DNA of 64,000 nucleotides, taken from NCBI RefSeq assembly GCF_001559595.1, contig NZ_LNTY01000060.1:151840-215839 (forward strand), written 5' to 3'. The DNA comes from Enterovibrio coralii (GTDB lineage Bacteria > Pseudomonadota > Gammaproteobacteria > Enterobacterales > Vibrionaceae). The position numbers and the translations under genes are program-made. The notes below the pieces were generated by a model. That model did no database searches. It worked only from the letters and a program-made list of their open reading frames with translations, and was not told where the DNA came from. Below are positions 8,974-17,380 of this stretch, piece by piece (within the stretch, counting starts at the first letter, position 1; each line of letters begins with the position of its first letter).

Positions 8974-9850
8974 AGGATTGCTCCAATTCTTTTATTGCGT
9001 GGTACAGCCGCGTGTTCTCAGGGGTGGCAATACCATGGATTGAGGCTCGATGAATAAGAAACCCTGTAATCGCTTCAATTTCTGATGGGCGTCGATAATA
9101 CACATCACGATTCATCGAAGAGTAGTTTTCTGCCGTTGCGGTAGCAACTGCAATTGCACTGTCGAACACCTCTTTTGCTGATGTAGCCATGCCTTCCGCA
9201 CACATTACCAAGCTTATTTCATCACTCAACGCATCAAGTTGCGTCCGGTACTGAGGGTCAGTGATCACACCATTTTGTGCCTGTAGGAGCGCGGTCAGCG
9301 GGTTAATCATGCAATTGATGGCGAGCTTCTTCCAAAGCGCACGTTCAATAGAGCGTTCCCAGTAACAAGGTGGCAGTGCGTGTTGAAAAACTTCGGCGAG
9401 AAAATCACATTGATTGCCTGTCGAATTAATCCCGCCAAGGCGAGTTTCTCCAAGGCCAGTATGTTTGATGGTTTCTTCACTGACCTTTAAGCTGCCATGA
9501 GAGGTCGTTGCGAGAAGCAAAGGGTTGTTTGGCAACGTGGAAAGGGCGAGTTCAGCTGTACCCATTCCATTGTGCAAAAACACCACAGGCGTGTCTTTAT
9601 GCACGTGAGCGGCAATAGAAGATAGGGCTTCTTTCACTTGAAACGCTTTTACGCAAAAAAGGAGACAATCGCTCTCTTGCACTAACTCAAGTGAGTTGGC
9701 GGTAAACACCTTTTGCGGTGAACCTTCTTGATGGCGAATCAATGTATCAGTGGATTGGCGAGTCCAAAACTGAACCGAGTGACCGGCTTCGTGAAGTTTC
9801 AGTGCCCACAATGAGCCAACCGCTCCCGCGCCAACAATGGTGAAACGCAT
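8960..9850 (-). CDS. panE: 2-dehydropantoate 2-reductase
   Basis: PanE reduces ketopantoate to pantoate with NADPH in pantothenate/CoA synthesis. The N-terminal Rossmann motif GAGAVG follows MRFTIV directly. The catalytic Lys lies in WKKLAINCMINPLTAL (about 160-176), and the C-terminal all-helical domain ends the protein. I start at the ATG at 9850 (296 aa), because the longer frame adds 14 residues before the universal MRFTIVGAG start and a purine-rich AGGGAAAA precedes this ATG. The panE-yajL pairing is conserved in enterics and vibrios. Confidence 0.94.
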   Translation of the reverse strand: MRFTIVGAGAVGSLWALKLHEAGHSVQFWTRQSTDTLIRHQEGSPQKVFTANSLELVQESDCLLFCVKAFQVKEALSSIAAHVHKDTPVVFLHNGMGTAELALSTLPNNPLLLATTSHGSLKVSEETIKHTGLGETRLGGINSTGNQCDFLAEVFQHALPPCYWERSIERALWKKLAINCMINPLTALLQAQNGVITDPQYRTQLDALSDEISLVMCAEGMATSAKEVFDSAIAVATATAENYSSMNRDVYYRRPSEIEAITGFLIHRASIHGIATPENTRLYHAIKELEQSYDHT

Positions 9851-9919
9851 TGATTTTCCCTGCTTAAATCGTTCGGGAAAGGATACCACCAAACCACAAA
9901 GGGGCGGGTAACAAATACA

Positions 9920-9945
9920 AAAAAGGCACCCTAAGGTGCCTTTTT
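9920..9945 (-). terminator. Intrinsic terminator after the Tsx-type channel gene
   Basis: AGGCACC and GGTGCCT pair around CTAA, flanked by A and T runs. It closes the leftward channel-gene transcript, 16 bases after its stop. Confidence 0.75.
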
Positions 9946-9960
9946 ACAAGAATCTTTCGA

Positions 9961-10719
9961 TTACAGGTGCATACCGATACGGAAGATTGCTGCGTCGCCG
10001 TAGCCATCAACGCCCAGTTTGTTCGCGAAGTAGCGGTAAGTCAGGCTGGTGTAAATGGTGTCAGTGATGTCGTAAGTCAGGCTTAGACCGCCGTTCAGGC
10101 CAGTAGAACCGTTCTGCATTTCTGTGTATGCGTCGTTACGAGCGAATTCGATTTCGTTCCAGTTGGTAACCAGAAGAGGTTGACCTGCGATCTCAAAACT
10201 GTAGCCAGCTGACCAACCGAACATACCGCCGTTCATACCAGCCGCTTCGCCAGTACCAGTCGTTACGTCGTGAACACCAACCCATGGTTTGAACCAGTAG
10301 TTGTCGCCAGTCAGACCAACATAGCCCATACCCAGAACGCGGTTCTGCTCGTCGAATGCACCGCCTGCACCGCTTTGTGACAGGTCATAGATTTGACCGT
10401 ATGCAGTTACGTTACCCGCAACTTTGTAGTGCATAGAGAATTTAGCTGCTTGGCCACGCTCAGAAGATGCGCGATCTACTTTCTCGTACTCGTAGAAACC
10501 GTAGATTTCACCCCAAGTAAAGCCTGCGCCACCTTCAGCACCGATGGTGATGTGATCATCACGCGCATCGCTCACGTCTTGCTTATCAAAACCTTGAGTG
10601 CCGTTGGTCCAAGTCAGGTAGTCGGCATAAACGTTACCGAAACCGTACAGATATTCAGCTTGAGCAGGTACTGCAGCTGCTGCTGCAAGAACGCTAAGTG
10701 CTACTACAGATTTACGCAT
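9961..10719 (-). CDS. Nucleoside-specific outer membrane channel, Tsx/OmpK family
   Basis: A 252-residue outer membrane beta-barrel. A classical signal peptide (MRKSVVALSVLAAAAAVPAQA) is cleaved before EYLYGFGNVY. The barrel ends in FRIGMHL, roughly the terminal aromatic/hydrophobic pattern used by the BAM complex. Alternating aromatic strands (YADYLTW, FYEYEKVD, YWFKPWVGVHD) match the Tsx family, which passes nucleosides; Vibrio OmpK belongs to the same family. Upstream sites support a nucleoside role: a CRP-like site at 10851-10866 and a LacI-family palindrome at 10835-10846, as in CRP/CytR control of E. coli tsx. Confidence 0.85.
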   Translation of the reverse strand: MRKSVVALSVLAAAAAVPAQAEYLYGFGNVYADYLTWTNGTQGFDKQDVSDARDDHITIGAEGGAGFTWGEIYGFYEYEKVDRASSERGQAAKFSMHYKVAGNVTAYGQIYDLSQSGAGGAFDEQNRVLGMGYVGLTGDNYWFKPWVGVHDVTTGTGEAAGMNGGMFGWSAGYSFEIAGQPLLVTNWNEIEFARNDAYTEMQNGSTGLNGGLSLTYDITDTIYTSLTYRYFANKLGVDGYGDAAIFRIGMHL

Positions 10720-10834
10720 CTTTAGTTCTCTTTACATCGTCAGGATTGAGTGGCAAAGACACCGTGTGGTATGACCTCCGCCGTTGCGAGCGCCATTCTA
10801 TGGGAAAGTTCAAAAAAGAAAATGCAATGAAATA

Positions 10835-10846
10835 GCAAACGTTTGC
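10835..10846. promoter_or_regulatory. LacI-family operator (PurR- or CytR-like palindrome)
   Basis: GCAAACGTTTGC is a perfect 12-base palindrome equal to the core of the PurR box. It lies 116 bases upstream of the Tsx-type gene and 4 bases from the CRP-like site. PurR or CytR are both possible. Confidence 0.6.
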
Positions 10847-10850
10847 CAGT

Positions 10851-10866
10851 TGTGATCTTGATCTCG
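10851..10866. promoter_or_regulatory. CRP-cAMP binding site (predicted)
   Basis: TGTGATCTTGATCTCG matches the CRP consensus TGTGATCTAGATCACA at 13 of 16 positions, with one half-site perfect. It is placed to act on the leftward Tsx-type channel gene. Confidence 0.6.
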
Positions 10867-10974
10867 TTGCAATGGATTACATTTGCGATAAGTGTTTCAG
10901 AATATGACCAAGATAAAGGTTTCAACAGAGAAAATGCGCTAAGCCCGAGACACTTGTCACGGGCTCAACAGCTT

Positions 10975-12363
10975 TTAGTGGGATTCTTGGGAGTCTGAAA
11001 GACGCTTGAAGTGCTTTCGAAGGCCAATGATCATGGCAAGGCTTGGAACAACCATCAGTGTGGTCAAAATGAAGAACAGCGACCAAGGGTTCAACCAGCT
11101 CACATGATGTAACCACTCGAAGCCTTCAATCCAATCGACCATTGAGCCACTGAAAGAAGAAAGGGTGGTTCTGCCAAGATTTCCAAGAGACGCAAGCAGT
11201 GCATATTGGGTAGCAGAGAATGCCCTGCCTGTCAGGAAGGTCAGGAATGACACAAAGGCAATGGTAGCGAAGGCACTGGTGAAGTTGTCCACCAGAATGG
11301 TCGCAAGGAACAGATCCTTGTTTGGACCTACTTGTGCCATCAGCGCAAACATCAAGTTGCTGCTTGCCATGGCTAAGCCGCCAATCAACAGACCTTTTAC
11401 CACACCAAATTTCACGTTGATGGCACTACCGATCAGGGTGAAAACAACCGTTGCCCCCCAGCCAATAAGCTTGGAATAGTAGCCGATATCCTCGTTGCTA
11501 AAGCCGACTTCTTTGTAAAACACAATCGACATGCGACCAAGGAATGCCTCACCGATTTTGAACAAGAAAACGAAAAGCAGCAGAGTAAGGGCAACCTTAA
11601 CGCCGTTGCGACGGAAGAATTCGGCGAACGGTTCCACGAGTGTCACTGTGAACCAAAGTATGACTCTGTTTTTACCCATTTTGGAGGCGTAGCGTTGCTC
11701 GGCCTTGGCCTGCAATTCGTCGCGTCTCGATTCAGGTTCACCAACAAACAGCGTAAACAGAATGAGCACGCCAACAAACGCGGCCATGCCGTAATAGACG
11801 CCATTCCAGCCAATGGAATCGGCGTTGATGAAGGCGAAATAACCCGGAAGGCTGTAACCCGTCCACCAACCGATCACGGCCATCGCCGCTGCTTGAGGTA
11901 ATTTTGATTTTTCCTGCTCGCCGAAACTGTCGATACGAAATGCATCAATGGCGATATCTTGCGTAGCAGACACAATGGCAATGGTTAACGCCAGCATGGA
12001 GGTTAACCAAAGGTTGAATGAGGGGTTTGTGTTGGCAATGGCCAAGGTACAGACCAGCATCACCACTTGCATCAGGAAAATCCAGCTACGGCGCTGTCCC
12101 AAACGTTCGTGCAGATAGGGGAGTTTTACGCGGTCGATCAGCGGTGCCCACATCCAGTTGATGGCGTACACCACAAAGATAGAGCCGAAAAGACCGATAG
12201 CGGTGCGGGTAAGACCCGCGTCTTTGAGCCAGCCTGACATGTTGGAACCGATCAGAAGCCAAGGGAAGCCGCTGGCACAGCCAAGCATGAAAACCCAAAG
12301 AAGACGGCGGTCAAGATAGCTTTCTAGGGTTTCTCGCCAAGAAAGAGAAGAGGCTTTGGACAC
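10975..12363 (-). CDS. ampG: Muropeptide permease AmpG (MFS)
   Basis: AmpG imports GlcNAc-anhydroMurNAc peptides released during cell-wall turnover and so feeds recycling and, where present, AmpR/AmpC signalling. The 462-residue protein has about 12-14 hydrophobic segments. It carries the family N-terminus (LWVFMLGCASGFPWLLIGSNMSGWLKDAGL) and SATQDIAIDAFRID after helix 4, where the conserved Asp residues lie. The GTG at 12363 is the start, with AAGGA upstream. The following genes on this strand (cyclophilin, yajG) run in the same direction but after a gap. Confidence 0.93.
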   Translation of the reverse strand: MSKASSLSWRETLESYLDRRLLWVFMLGCASGFPWLLIGSNMSGWLKDAGLTRTAIGLFGSIFVVYAINWMWAPLIDRVKLPYLHERLGQRRSWIFLMQVVMLVCTLAIANTNPSFNLWLTSMLALTIAIVSATQDIAIDAFRIDSFGEQEKSKLPQAAAMAVIGWWTGYSLPGYFAFINADSIGWNGVYYGMAAFVGVLILFTLFVGEPESRRDELQAKAEQRYASKMGKNRVILWFTVTLVEPFAEFFRRNGVKVALTLLLFVFLFKIGEAFLGRMSIVFYKEVGFSNEDIGYYSKLIGWGATVVFTLIGSAINVKFGVVKGLLIGGLAMASSNLMFALMAQVGPNKDLFLATILVDNFTSAFATIAFVSFLTFLTGRAFSATQYALLASLGNLGRTTLSSFSGSMVDWIEGFEWLHHVSWLNPWSLFFILTTLMVVPSLAMIIGLRKHFKRLSDSQESH

Positions 12364-12412
12364 GGGTAACAGTCCTTGTTGCGCTTAAACGATAGAACCA
12401 TGCTACCGTGCT

Positions 12413-12778
12413 TCAGGGACGAATGCCATGTGCGAAGTTTGGGATTTTTCCTTTGTTGATCAAATAACAAGCGCATTCTTGAATGCGTTGTTTCACAAAG
12501 CGGTTGCCACGAAGTTCATCTTCACGACGCGAATCGATGAGATAGAGCAGATACCAGTAAACAGATTCGTAGCTGTTTTCAGGCGTACCACCGGGAATGG
12601 CCAGTTGCCACCAGTCATTAAATTGCTTTTTGCAGGACGCAGTGAGCTCTTCATAATCCGACTGTCGGATGATGAAACGAATAACGTCAGCAGCGAATGC
12701 CGGGGCATATTGTTGAATATGCTCGCCGGCAAACTGTTCATTATTAGGTTCGGGATTATTTGCAACCAGTTCCAGCAT
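12413..12778 (-). CDS. Small conserved hypothetical protein
   Basis: I do not recognise this 121-residue protein. It is soluble, has no signal peptide or membrane segment, and is rich in aromatic residues, with a tryptophan/tyrosine-rich stretch (FNDWWQLAIP and ESVYWYLLYLID). Composition and codon use match the neighbours. A GGGA motif precedes the ATG at 12778. It lies 49 bases upstream of the ampG start and 14 bases downstream of the cyclophilin stop, all leftward, so it probably shares a transcript with them. Confidence 0.65.
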   Translation of the reverse strand: MLELVANNPEPNNEQFAGEHIQQYAPAFAADVIRFIIRQSDYEELTASCKKQFNDWWQLAIPGGTPENSYESVYWYLLYLIDSRREDELRGNRFVKQRIQECACYLINKGKIPNFAHGIRP

Positions 12779-12792
12779 TCCCTAACTACCTG

Positions 12793-13365
12793 TTACTTAT
12801 TGGAGATGATAATTTTCTCAATAAGTATAGGTTGCTGGGGAACATCACGCATGCGAGTTTCAGGGATTGTGACAGTTTTAACGGTTGTCATTTTCTCGAC
12901 CGTGTTGAAACCTTCAATCACTTTACCAAACACGGTGTAGCCATGTTTGTATGCGTTTCCGTCTAGGTTGCTGTTGTTCTGCAGGTTGATGTAGAACTGG
13001 CGGGTTGCAGAATCTGGGTGCTGCTTTCTCGCCATGGCAATGGTGCCACGGCTGTTGCTCAGGCCATTTTTAGACTCGTTGACAACTTCGCCGTAAGTGC
13101 TTGGTTTCGGCATGAACGATTTGTCATAACCACCGCCCTGCGCAACGAAACCTGGGATCACACGGTGAAACTGTGTGCCCACGTAGCTGCCGTCTTCCAC
13201 ATATTTCAGAAAGTTCTCTACCGTCTTAGGGGCTTTTTCTGGATACAGCTCCAGCTTGAAGTCACCCAAGTTGGTTTCAACTTCTACAATCGGATTTGCA
13301 GCCAATGCCGGTAAAGCAAACAGCATCGACGTCGCGATGACTGCGCTTTTCAGGATTGCTTTCAT
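12793..13365 (-). CDS. ppiA: Periplasmic peptidyl-prolyl cis-trans isomerase (cyclophilin A type)
   Basis: It catalyses proline isomerisation during folding of exported proteins. A signal peptide (MKAILKSAVIATSMLFALPALA) precedes a complete cyclophilin domain. FHRVIPGFVAQGG holds the catalytic Arg and FYINLQNN lies in the substrate groove. The 190-residue length is that of E. coli PpiA. It starts directly after the yajG stop (adjacent bases 13365/13366), so the pair is co-transcribed. A paralogue without signal peptide (PpiB) is excluded by the leader. Confidence 0.9.
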   Translation of the reverse strand: MKAILKSAVIATSMLFALPALAANPIVEVETNLGDFKLELYPEKAPKTVENFLKYVEDGSYVGTQFHRVIPGFVAQGGGYDKSFMPKPSTYGEVVNESKNGLSNSRGTIAMARKQHPDSATRQFYINLQNNSNLDGNAYKHGYTVFGKVIEGFNTVEKMTTVKTVTIPETRMRDVPQQPILIEKIIISNK

Positions 13366-13937
13366 TTAGAAGTTCTCGTTCATAAAGGTATTTAGCTGCT
13401 GATCTTGCGCGATGTCTTTCAGTACCGCTTCAAGCAAGTTGTTCAGTGCCATTTCCATTTCTTCAGTCGACACACTGCTCGCGCCTTCTGACGTTGCTTT
13501 ACCAGAGTAGCGTTTAACAAACTTGGTGTTTGCGTTTTCAGCAACCAGCTGGATTTGAACATTGGTCACCATGTTGTGAGACAGCATAGAGTGTTCAACT
13601 TTTACCAGCGCATCCAGCACGTCCAAACGCACTGTGTTCGGGCTGTCGGTACCGACTTTGTAGCTTGAGAGCTTAGTTGGCGAGACAGCGCATTTTCAAG
13701 CACGATGCGAACGTTAGAGGTCGCTTGAATAGGTTGTACATTCTTACGACCATTGTCGACAACCGCTACAAACTGTGCAGTTCGAAGGTCACGACTCTCT
13801 ACGCTAAGAGATTTACCTTGAGCAACTGGCACGTTAGAGATCGTTGGATTTGGCGCAATGGTCAACTGCGGCTCTCTTGGCGCAGAACAGGCACTCAAAC
13901 CGACAACGAGACCAGTAATTAGCAGTAGTTTTTTCAT
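13366..13937 (-). CDS. yajG: Lipoprotein YajG (frameshifted)
   Basis: YajG is an envelope lipoprotein of unknown function; in E. coli it lies upstream of ampG, which fits the present order. The N-terminal part has a lipobox (VGLSAC, modified Cys17). The first frame stops at 13602 and the second frame carries the remainder. Adding one base at about 13664 (AAGCTAC to AAGGCTAC in the coding sense) restores SSQGYKVGTDSPNTVRLDVLD and gives 190 aa against 192 in E. coli. This is one of the window's single-base losses, not true decay. Confidence 0.88.
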
Positions 13938-13964
13938 GTGTTAACGCATCCCTATTGTGTCTTG

Positions 13965-15098
13965 CTATTTTTGAGCTTCGACAATAACAAACTTTTGGTT
14001 AGAAGCAATGACTTGCGCATTGCCAAAAAGACGTTTCAATTTAGCATGATAGCCGAGGTGCCTGTTTCCAATAACAACAATGCGTCCCTTAGGCTCCAGA
14101 ACCCGTCTGGCGTCACAAAACATCTGCCATGCAATGTGATCGGTCACGGCGTGGAGTTGATGGAATGGCGGGTTGCAAAGTACCAAGTCAGCCGAGTCCT
14201 TTTCAAATCCATCCAAACAGTTGTTTGCGACGCAGCGCGTTCTGTTTTCATCAATACCATGGTTTTTTAAGTTCAGGCTTGCAGACGCAACCGCCATGTG
14301 ACTTTCGTCCACTGACGTTATAGATGCTTGTGGGTTTAAGCGTGCCGCTTGAATAGAAAGCACACCATTGCCACAGCCCAAATCGACAATGTGTTTGATG
14401 TCATCCGATTGTGGAATGTGCTCCAGCATCAAATACGCTGCGATGTCCAAGCTTTCTGATGAAAACACATTCGCGTGGTTTTCAAGCGTCAGTTGGTACT
14501 CTGGCACCTCAAACGAGGTGGTGGCACATGGCAGAGTATCTAACTGTTTTTCTTTATGAGTGAAAACCAGTCTGGCTTTCTTTTTCGCCAGTGATGTCGT
14601 CGTTGTGCCTAGGTGTTTCTCAAACAACTTTAACGTTGAAGTGTGAATGTCTTTGGCTTTCGCGCCGGACACTAACGTCACGTTGCTCTGATCAAGATGG
14701 GAAAGCTGCTGAAGCTGCCATACCAGTAGTCGATTGTTTTTTGGCAGTTTCATCACTGCCACACTGATGTCTGATGGCAAGGAATCGATGGATGACAACA
14801 TGGTCACGCTTTGCGTATCCAGTGCATTCTCAGTCAGGTTCTGTTCAAGACTTTGCTGAGACAATAGCGAGTCGTTAACCGCCGTAACACGCATGCCTTT
14901 TAATGCAGCCCAACAGCTTATCGCACCGAAGCCATCGTTAAGCACCAGTAAATGCGCGTTCTCACCAAGCTCCATGCTTTCGAGATGTTCAATGAGGTAC
15001 TCGTCTGCGGCATCCCATGCTTGCAGGGTCTCGTTTTTCTGTAGCGGGTATCGACGCAGTGAAAGCGCAATACCTGCAATTTCTAATGTGGTTTTCAT
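13965..15098 (-). CDS. rlmG: 23S rRNA (guanine1835-N2)-methyltransferase RlmG
   Basis: RlmG methylates G1835 of 23S rRNA using SAM. The 377-residue protein has the RlmG/RsmC double architecture: a degenerate N-terminal methyltransferase-like domain containing GAKAKDIHTSTLKLFEKHLG, and a C-terminal catalytic domain. The latter has the SAM motif VDLGCGNGVLS (about 236-246) and the N2-guanine catalytic motif NPPFHQ (about 309-314). Length equals E. coli RlmG (378), separating it from RsmC. It is divergent from bolA. Confidence 0.92.
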   Translation of the reverse strand: MKTTLEIAGIALSLRRYPLQKNETLQAWDAADEYLIEHLESMELGENAHLLVLNDGFGAISCWAALKGMRVTAVNDSLLSQQSLEQNLTENALDTQSVTMLSSIDSLPSDISVAVMKLPKNNRLLVWQLQQLSHLDQSNVTLVSGAKAKDIHTSTLKLFEKHLGTTTTSLAKKKARLVFTHKEKQLDTLPCATTSFEVPEYQLTLENHANVFSSESLDIAAYLMLEHIPQSDDIKHIVDLGCGNGVLSIQAARLNPQASITSVDESHMAVASASLNLKNHGIDENRTRCVANNCLDGFEKDSADLVLCNPPFHQLHAVTDHIAWQMFCDARRVLEPKGRIVVIGNRHLGYHAKLKRLFGNAQVIASNQKFVIVEAQK

Positions 15099-15220
15099 GG
15101 AAGGAGTCAGCGAAGCTCTTTGAATAATGCGTTATATTGTCGCAAATGAGAGGAATACTGCAATTACCTTGGTGCGAACAGGGTAAATTTTGCATGTGTT
15201 AAGCATGAAGTGAGGAAGTC

Positions 15221-15547
15221 ATGGTCATTCAACAACGCATAGAAGAAAAGTTAAATGCTGCGTTTTCGCCTATATATATAGAAGTCAAAAATGAAAGCTA
15301 TATGCACAATGTTCCAGAAGGTTCAGAAAGTCACTTTAAAGTGACGATCGTGAGCAGCGACTTTGATGGACAAAGGCTGATCGCCAGGCACCGTGCGGTA
15401 AACACAACGCTCGCGGACGAATTAAAAAATGATATTCATGCGTTAGCCATCCATACTTATACTGAAAATGAATGGTTAGAGTCGAAAGGAGATGTTCCCG
15501 CTTCTCCTGCGTGTCGAGGCGGCTCATTGTTTGACAAAAAAGATTAA
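15221..15547 (+). CDS. bolA: BolA family protein
   Basis: BolA is a small regulator of morphology and stress response that also works with monothiol glutaredoxins in Fe-S handling. The 108-residue protein shows the class II KH-like fold pattern IEVKNESYMHNVPEGSESHFKVTIVSSDFDG, with conserved His residues, and then RLIARHRAVNTTLADEL. GAGGAAG precedes the ATG at 15221. The C-terminal 15 residues are variable, as in the family. It is upstream of the nqr operon but separated by a 489-base gap. Confidence 0.92.
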   Translation: MVIQQRIEEKLNAAFSPIYIEVKNESYMHNVPEGSESHFKVTIVSSDFDGQRLIARHRAVNTTLADELKNDIHALAIHTYTENEWLESKGDVPASPACRGGSLFDKKD

Positions 15548-16036
15548 AAGACGGGATTTCGTGAACAACGAAATCGCGTAATAAAAACGAAAAAGATAAC
15601 GTGCAGTTAACAAGTGCGATTAAAAAGTGGCTCACTGAGTTGGAAAATTGAACGAATGTAAACCCAGATTGGTGTATTAATATCCATGAGAAACTAGGTG
15701 TTAATTTTTACGCTTTGTTACCGTTTTAACACTTCGGAAACATGAGTTTTGGCCGTAAATTTGTGCACTTGCTCATATTAATCACTAACAACTGGCGATA
15801 CTTTGCTCAGTTGCCGAAAATTCAGTGTGTATCACGGTGATTGCCGTGGAATAGCAACTTTGGTTGATGGTAGAATCCACCGCTTGAATACTAACCCTGC
15901 GCGACAAATTGTTGCGGGTTGGTGATGAGGAAGTTGCGAAGGTGAGGCTAGCAAACTAGCCAGCCAGACAGTGGAAAGTCGTGTATTAACTGCGCAATAA
16001 CAGAATTTTTTTCCCGTTAATGTAGTGCAAGTGCGT
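15548..16036. other. bolA/nqrA intergenic region and structured nqr leader
   Basis: No gene is evident. Past bolA, GATTTCGT and ACGAAATC form a hairpin without a T run. At 15868-15876, TGGTAGAAT looks like an extended -10 promoter, which would give an nqr leader of about 150 bases. The leader holds two hairpins: 15893-15920 (AACCC/GGGTT closing a GCGAC/GTTGC stem) and 15946-15961 (GGCTAG, CAAA, CTAGCC). A run of seven T (about 16008-16014) precedes nqrA. I cannot assign these to a known riboswitch class. Confidence 0.45.
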
Positions 16037-17377
16037 ATGATTACAATAAAAAAGGGTTTGGATATCCCAATTTCAGGGACTCCTGCTCAGGTGATAAATG
16101 ATGGCCCAGCCATCAAAAAAGTCGCCTTGCTAGGCGAAGAGTACGTTGGCATGCGTCCAACGATGCATGTTCGTGTTGGGGATGTAGTGAAGAAAGGTCA
16201 GGTTCTTTTTGAAGACAAAAAGAACTCAGGCGTTAAATTTACTGCTCCTGCAGCAGGTACTGTGGTTGAAATCAACCGTGGTGCTAAGCGTGTTCTTCAG
16301 TCTGTTGTCATCGAAATTGAAGGCAACGAGCAAGTCACTTTCAACAAATATGAAGCTTCAGACATCGCAGGCTTGGACCGTCAGGTTGTTGTAGAACAAC
16401 TTGTTGAGTCTGGTATGTGGACTGCGCTTCGTACCCGCCCATTCAGCAAATCTCCTGCAGTAGACGCAAGTCCTGCGGCGGTATTTGTTACTGCGATGGA
16501 CACAAACCCACTGGCAGCTAACGCTGAACTGATCATCAATGAACAGCAAGACGCTTTTGTCGCTGGTCTTGATGTTCTGTCTCGTCTGACTGACGGTAAA
16601 GTGTTTGTGTGTAAAGGCGAATCAAGCCTTCCTCGCAGCAAGCAGTCTAACGTAGAAGAGCACGTGTTTGCTGGCCCGCACCCATCAGGTCTGGTTGGTA
16701 CTCACATCCACTTCCTGCGTCCTGTTGGTATGAATGTACAGGTATGGCACCTGAACTATCAAGATGTTATTGCTTTCGGTAAGCTTTTCCTAACGGGTGA
16801 GCTATACACTGATCGCGTTATCTCTCTGGCAGGTCCGGTTGTAAACAACCCTCGTCTGATCCGCACTCAAATCGGTGCTTCAGTTGCAGATCTAACTGAC
16901 AAAGAATTGATGCCTGGTGAAATCCGTCTCATTTCTGGTTCCGTACTAAGTGGTACGCAAGCTGGTGGTGTTCACGGTTACCTGGGTCGATTCCATCTTC
17001 AGGTATGTGCTCTGCGCGAAGGCCGTGAGAAAGAACTGTTTGGCTGGATTGTTCCAGGTAAAAACAAGTTCTCTGTTACCCGTGCTTTCCTCAGCCAGTT
17101 CTTTAAAGGCCAGCTGTTCAACATGACAACTACCACTAACGGTAGTGAGCGTTCTATGGTGCCAATCGGCAGCTACGAGCGTGTTATGCCTTTGGACATC
17201 GAGCCAACTCTGTTGCTACGTGACATCTGTGCAGGTGACCTGGACAGCATGGCGCAACTAGGCGCACTGGAACTGGATCCAGAAGATCTTGCTCTGTGTA
17301 CCTTTGTTTGCCCTGGCAAGTACGATTTTGGCCCGATGCTACGCGAGTGCCTAGATCAAATTGAGAAGGATGGGTAA
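16037..17377 (+). CDS. nqrA: Na+-translocating NADH:quinone reductase subunit A
   Basis: NqrA is the peripheral, quinone-interacting subunit of Na+-NQR, the main respiratory Na+ pump of vibrios. The 446-residue protein opens MITIKKGLDIPISGTP and includes VALLGEEYVGMRPTMHVRVGDVV and MPGEIRLISGSVLSG, all diagnostic. I prefer the ATG at 16037 over the GTG codons at 16025 and 16031, because it gives the standard NqrA N-terminus. No clear Shine-Dalgarno is visible before it, which is odd for the first gene of a highly expressed operon. nqrB starts 3 bases after its stop. Confidence 0.95.
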   Translation: MITIKKGLDIPISGTPAQVINDGPAIKKVALLGEEYVGMRPTMHVRVGDVVKKGQVLFEDKKNSGVKFTAPAAGTVVEINRGAKRVLQSVVIEIEGNEQVTFNKYEASDIAGLDRQVVVEQLVESGMWTALRTRPFSKSPAVDASPAAVFVTAMDTNPLAANAELIINEQQDAFVAGLDVLSRLTDGKVFVCKGESSLPRSKQSNVEEHVFAGPHPSGLVGTHIHFLRPVGMNVQVWHLNYQDVIAFGKLFLTGELYTDRVISLAGPVVNNPRLIRTQIGASVADLTDKELMPGEIRLISGSVLSGTQAGGVHGYLGRFHLQVCALREGREKELFGWIVPGKNKFSVTRAFLSQFFKGQLFNMTTTTNGSERSMVPIGSYERVMPLDIEPTLLLRDICAGDLDSMAQLGALELDPEDLALCTFVCPGKYDFGPMLRECLDQIEKDG

Positions 17378-17380
17378 GCA

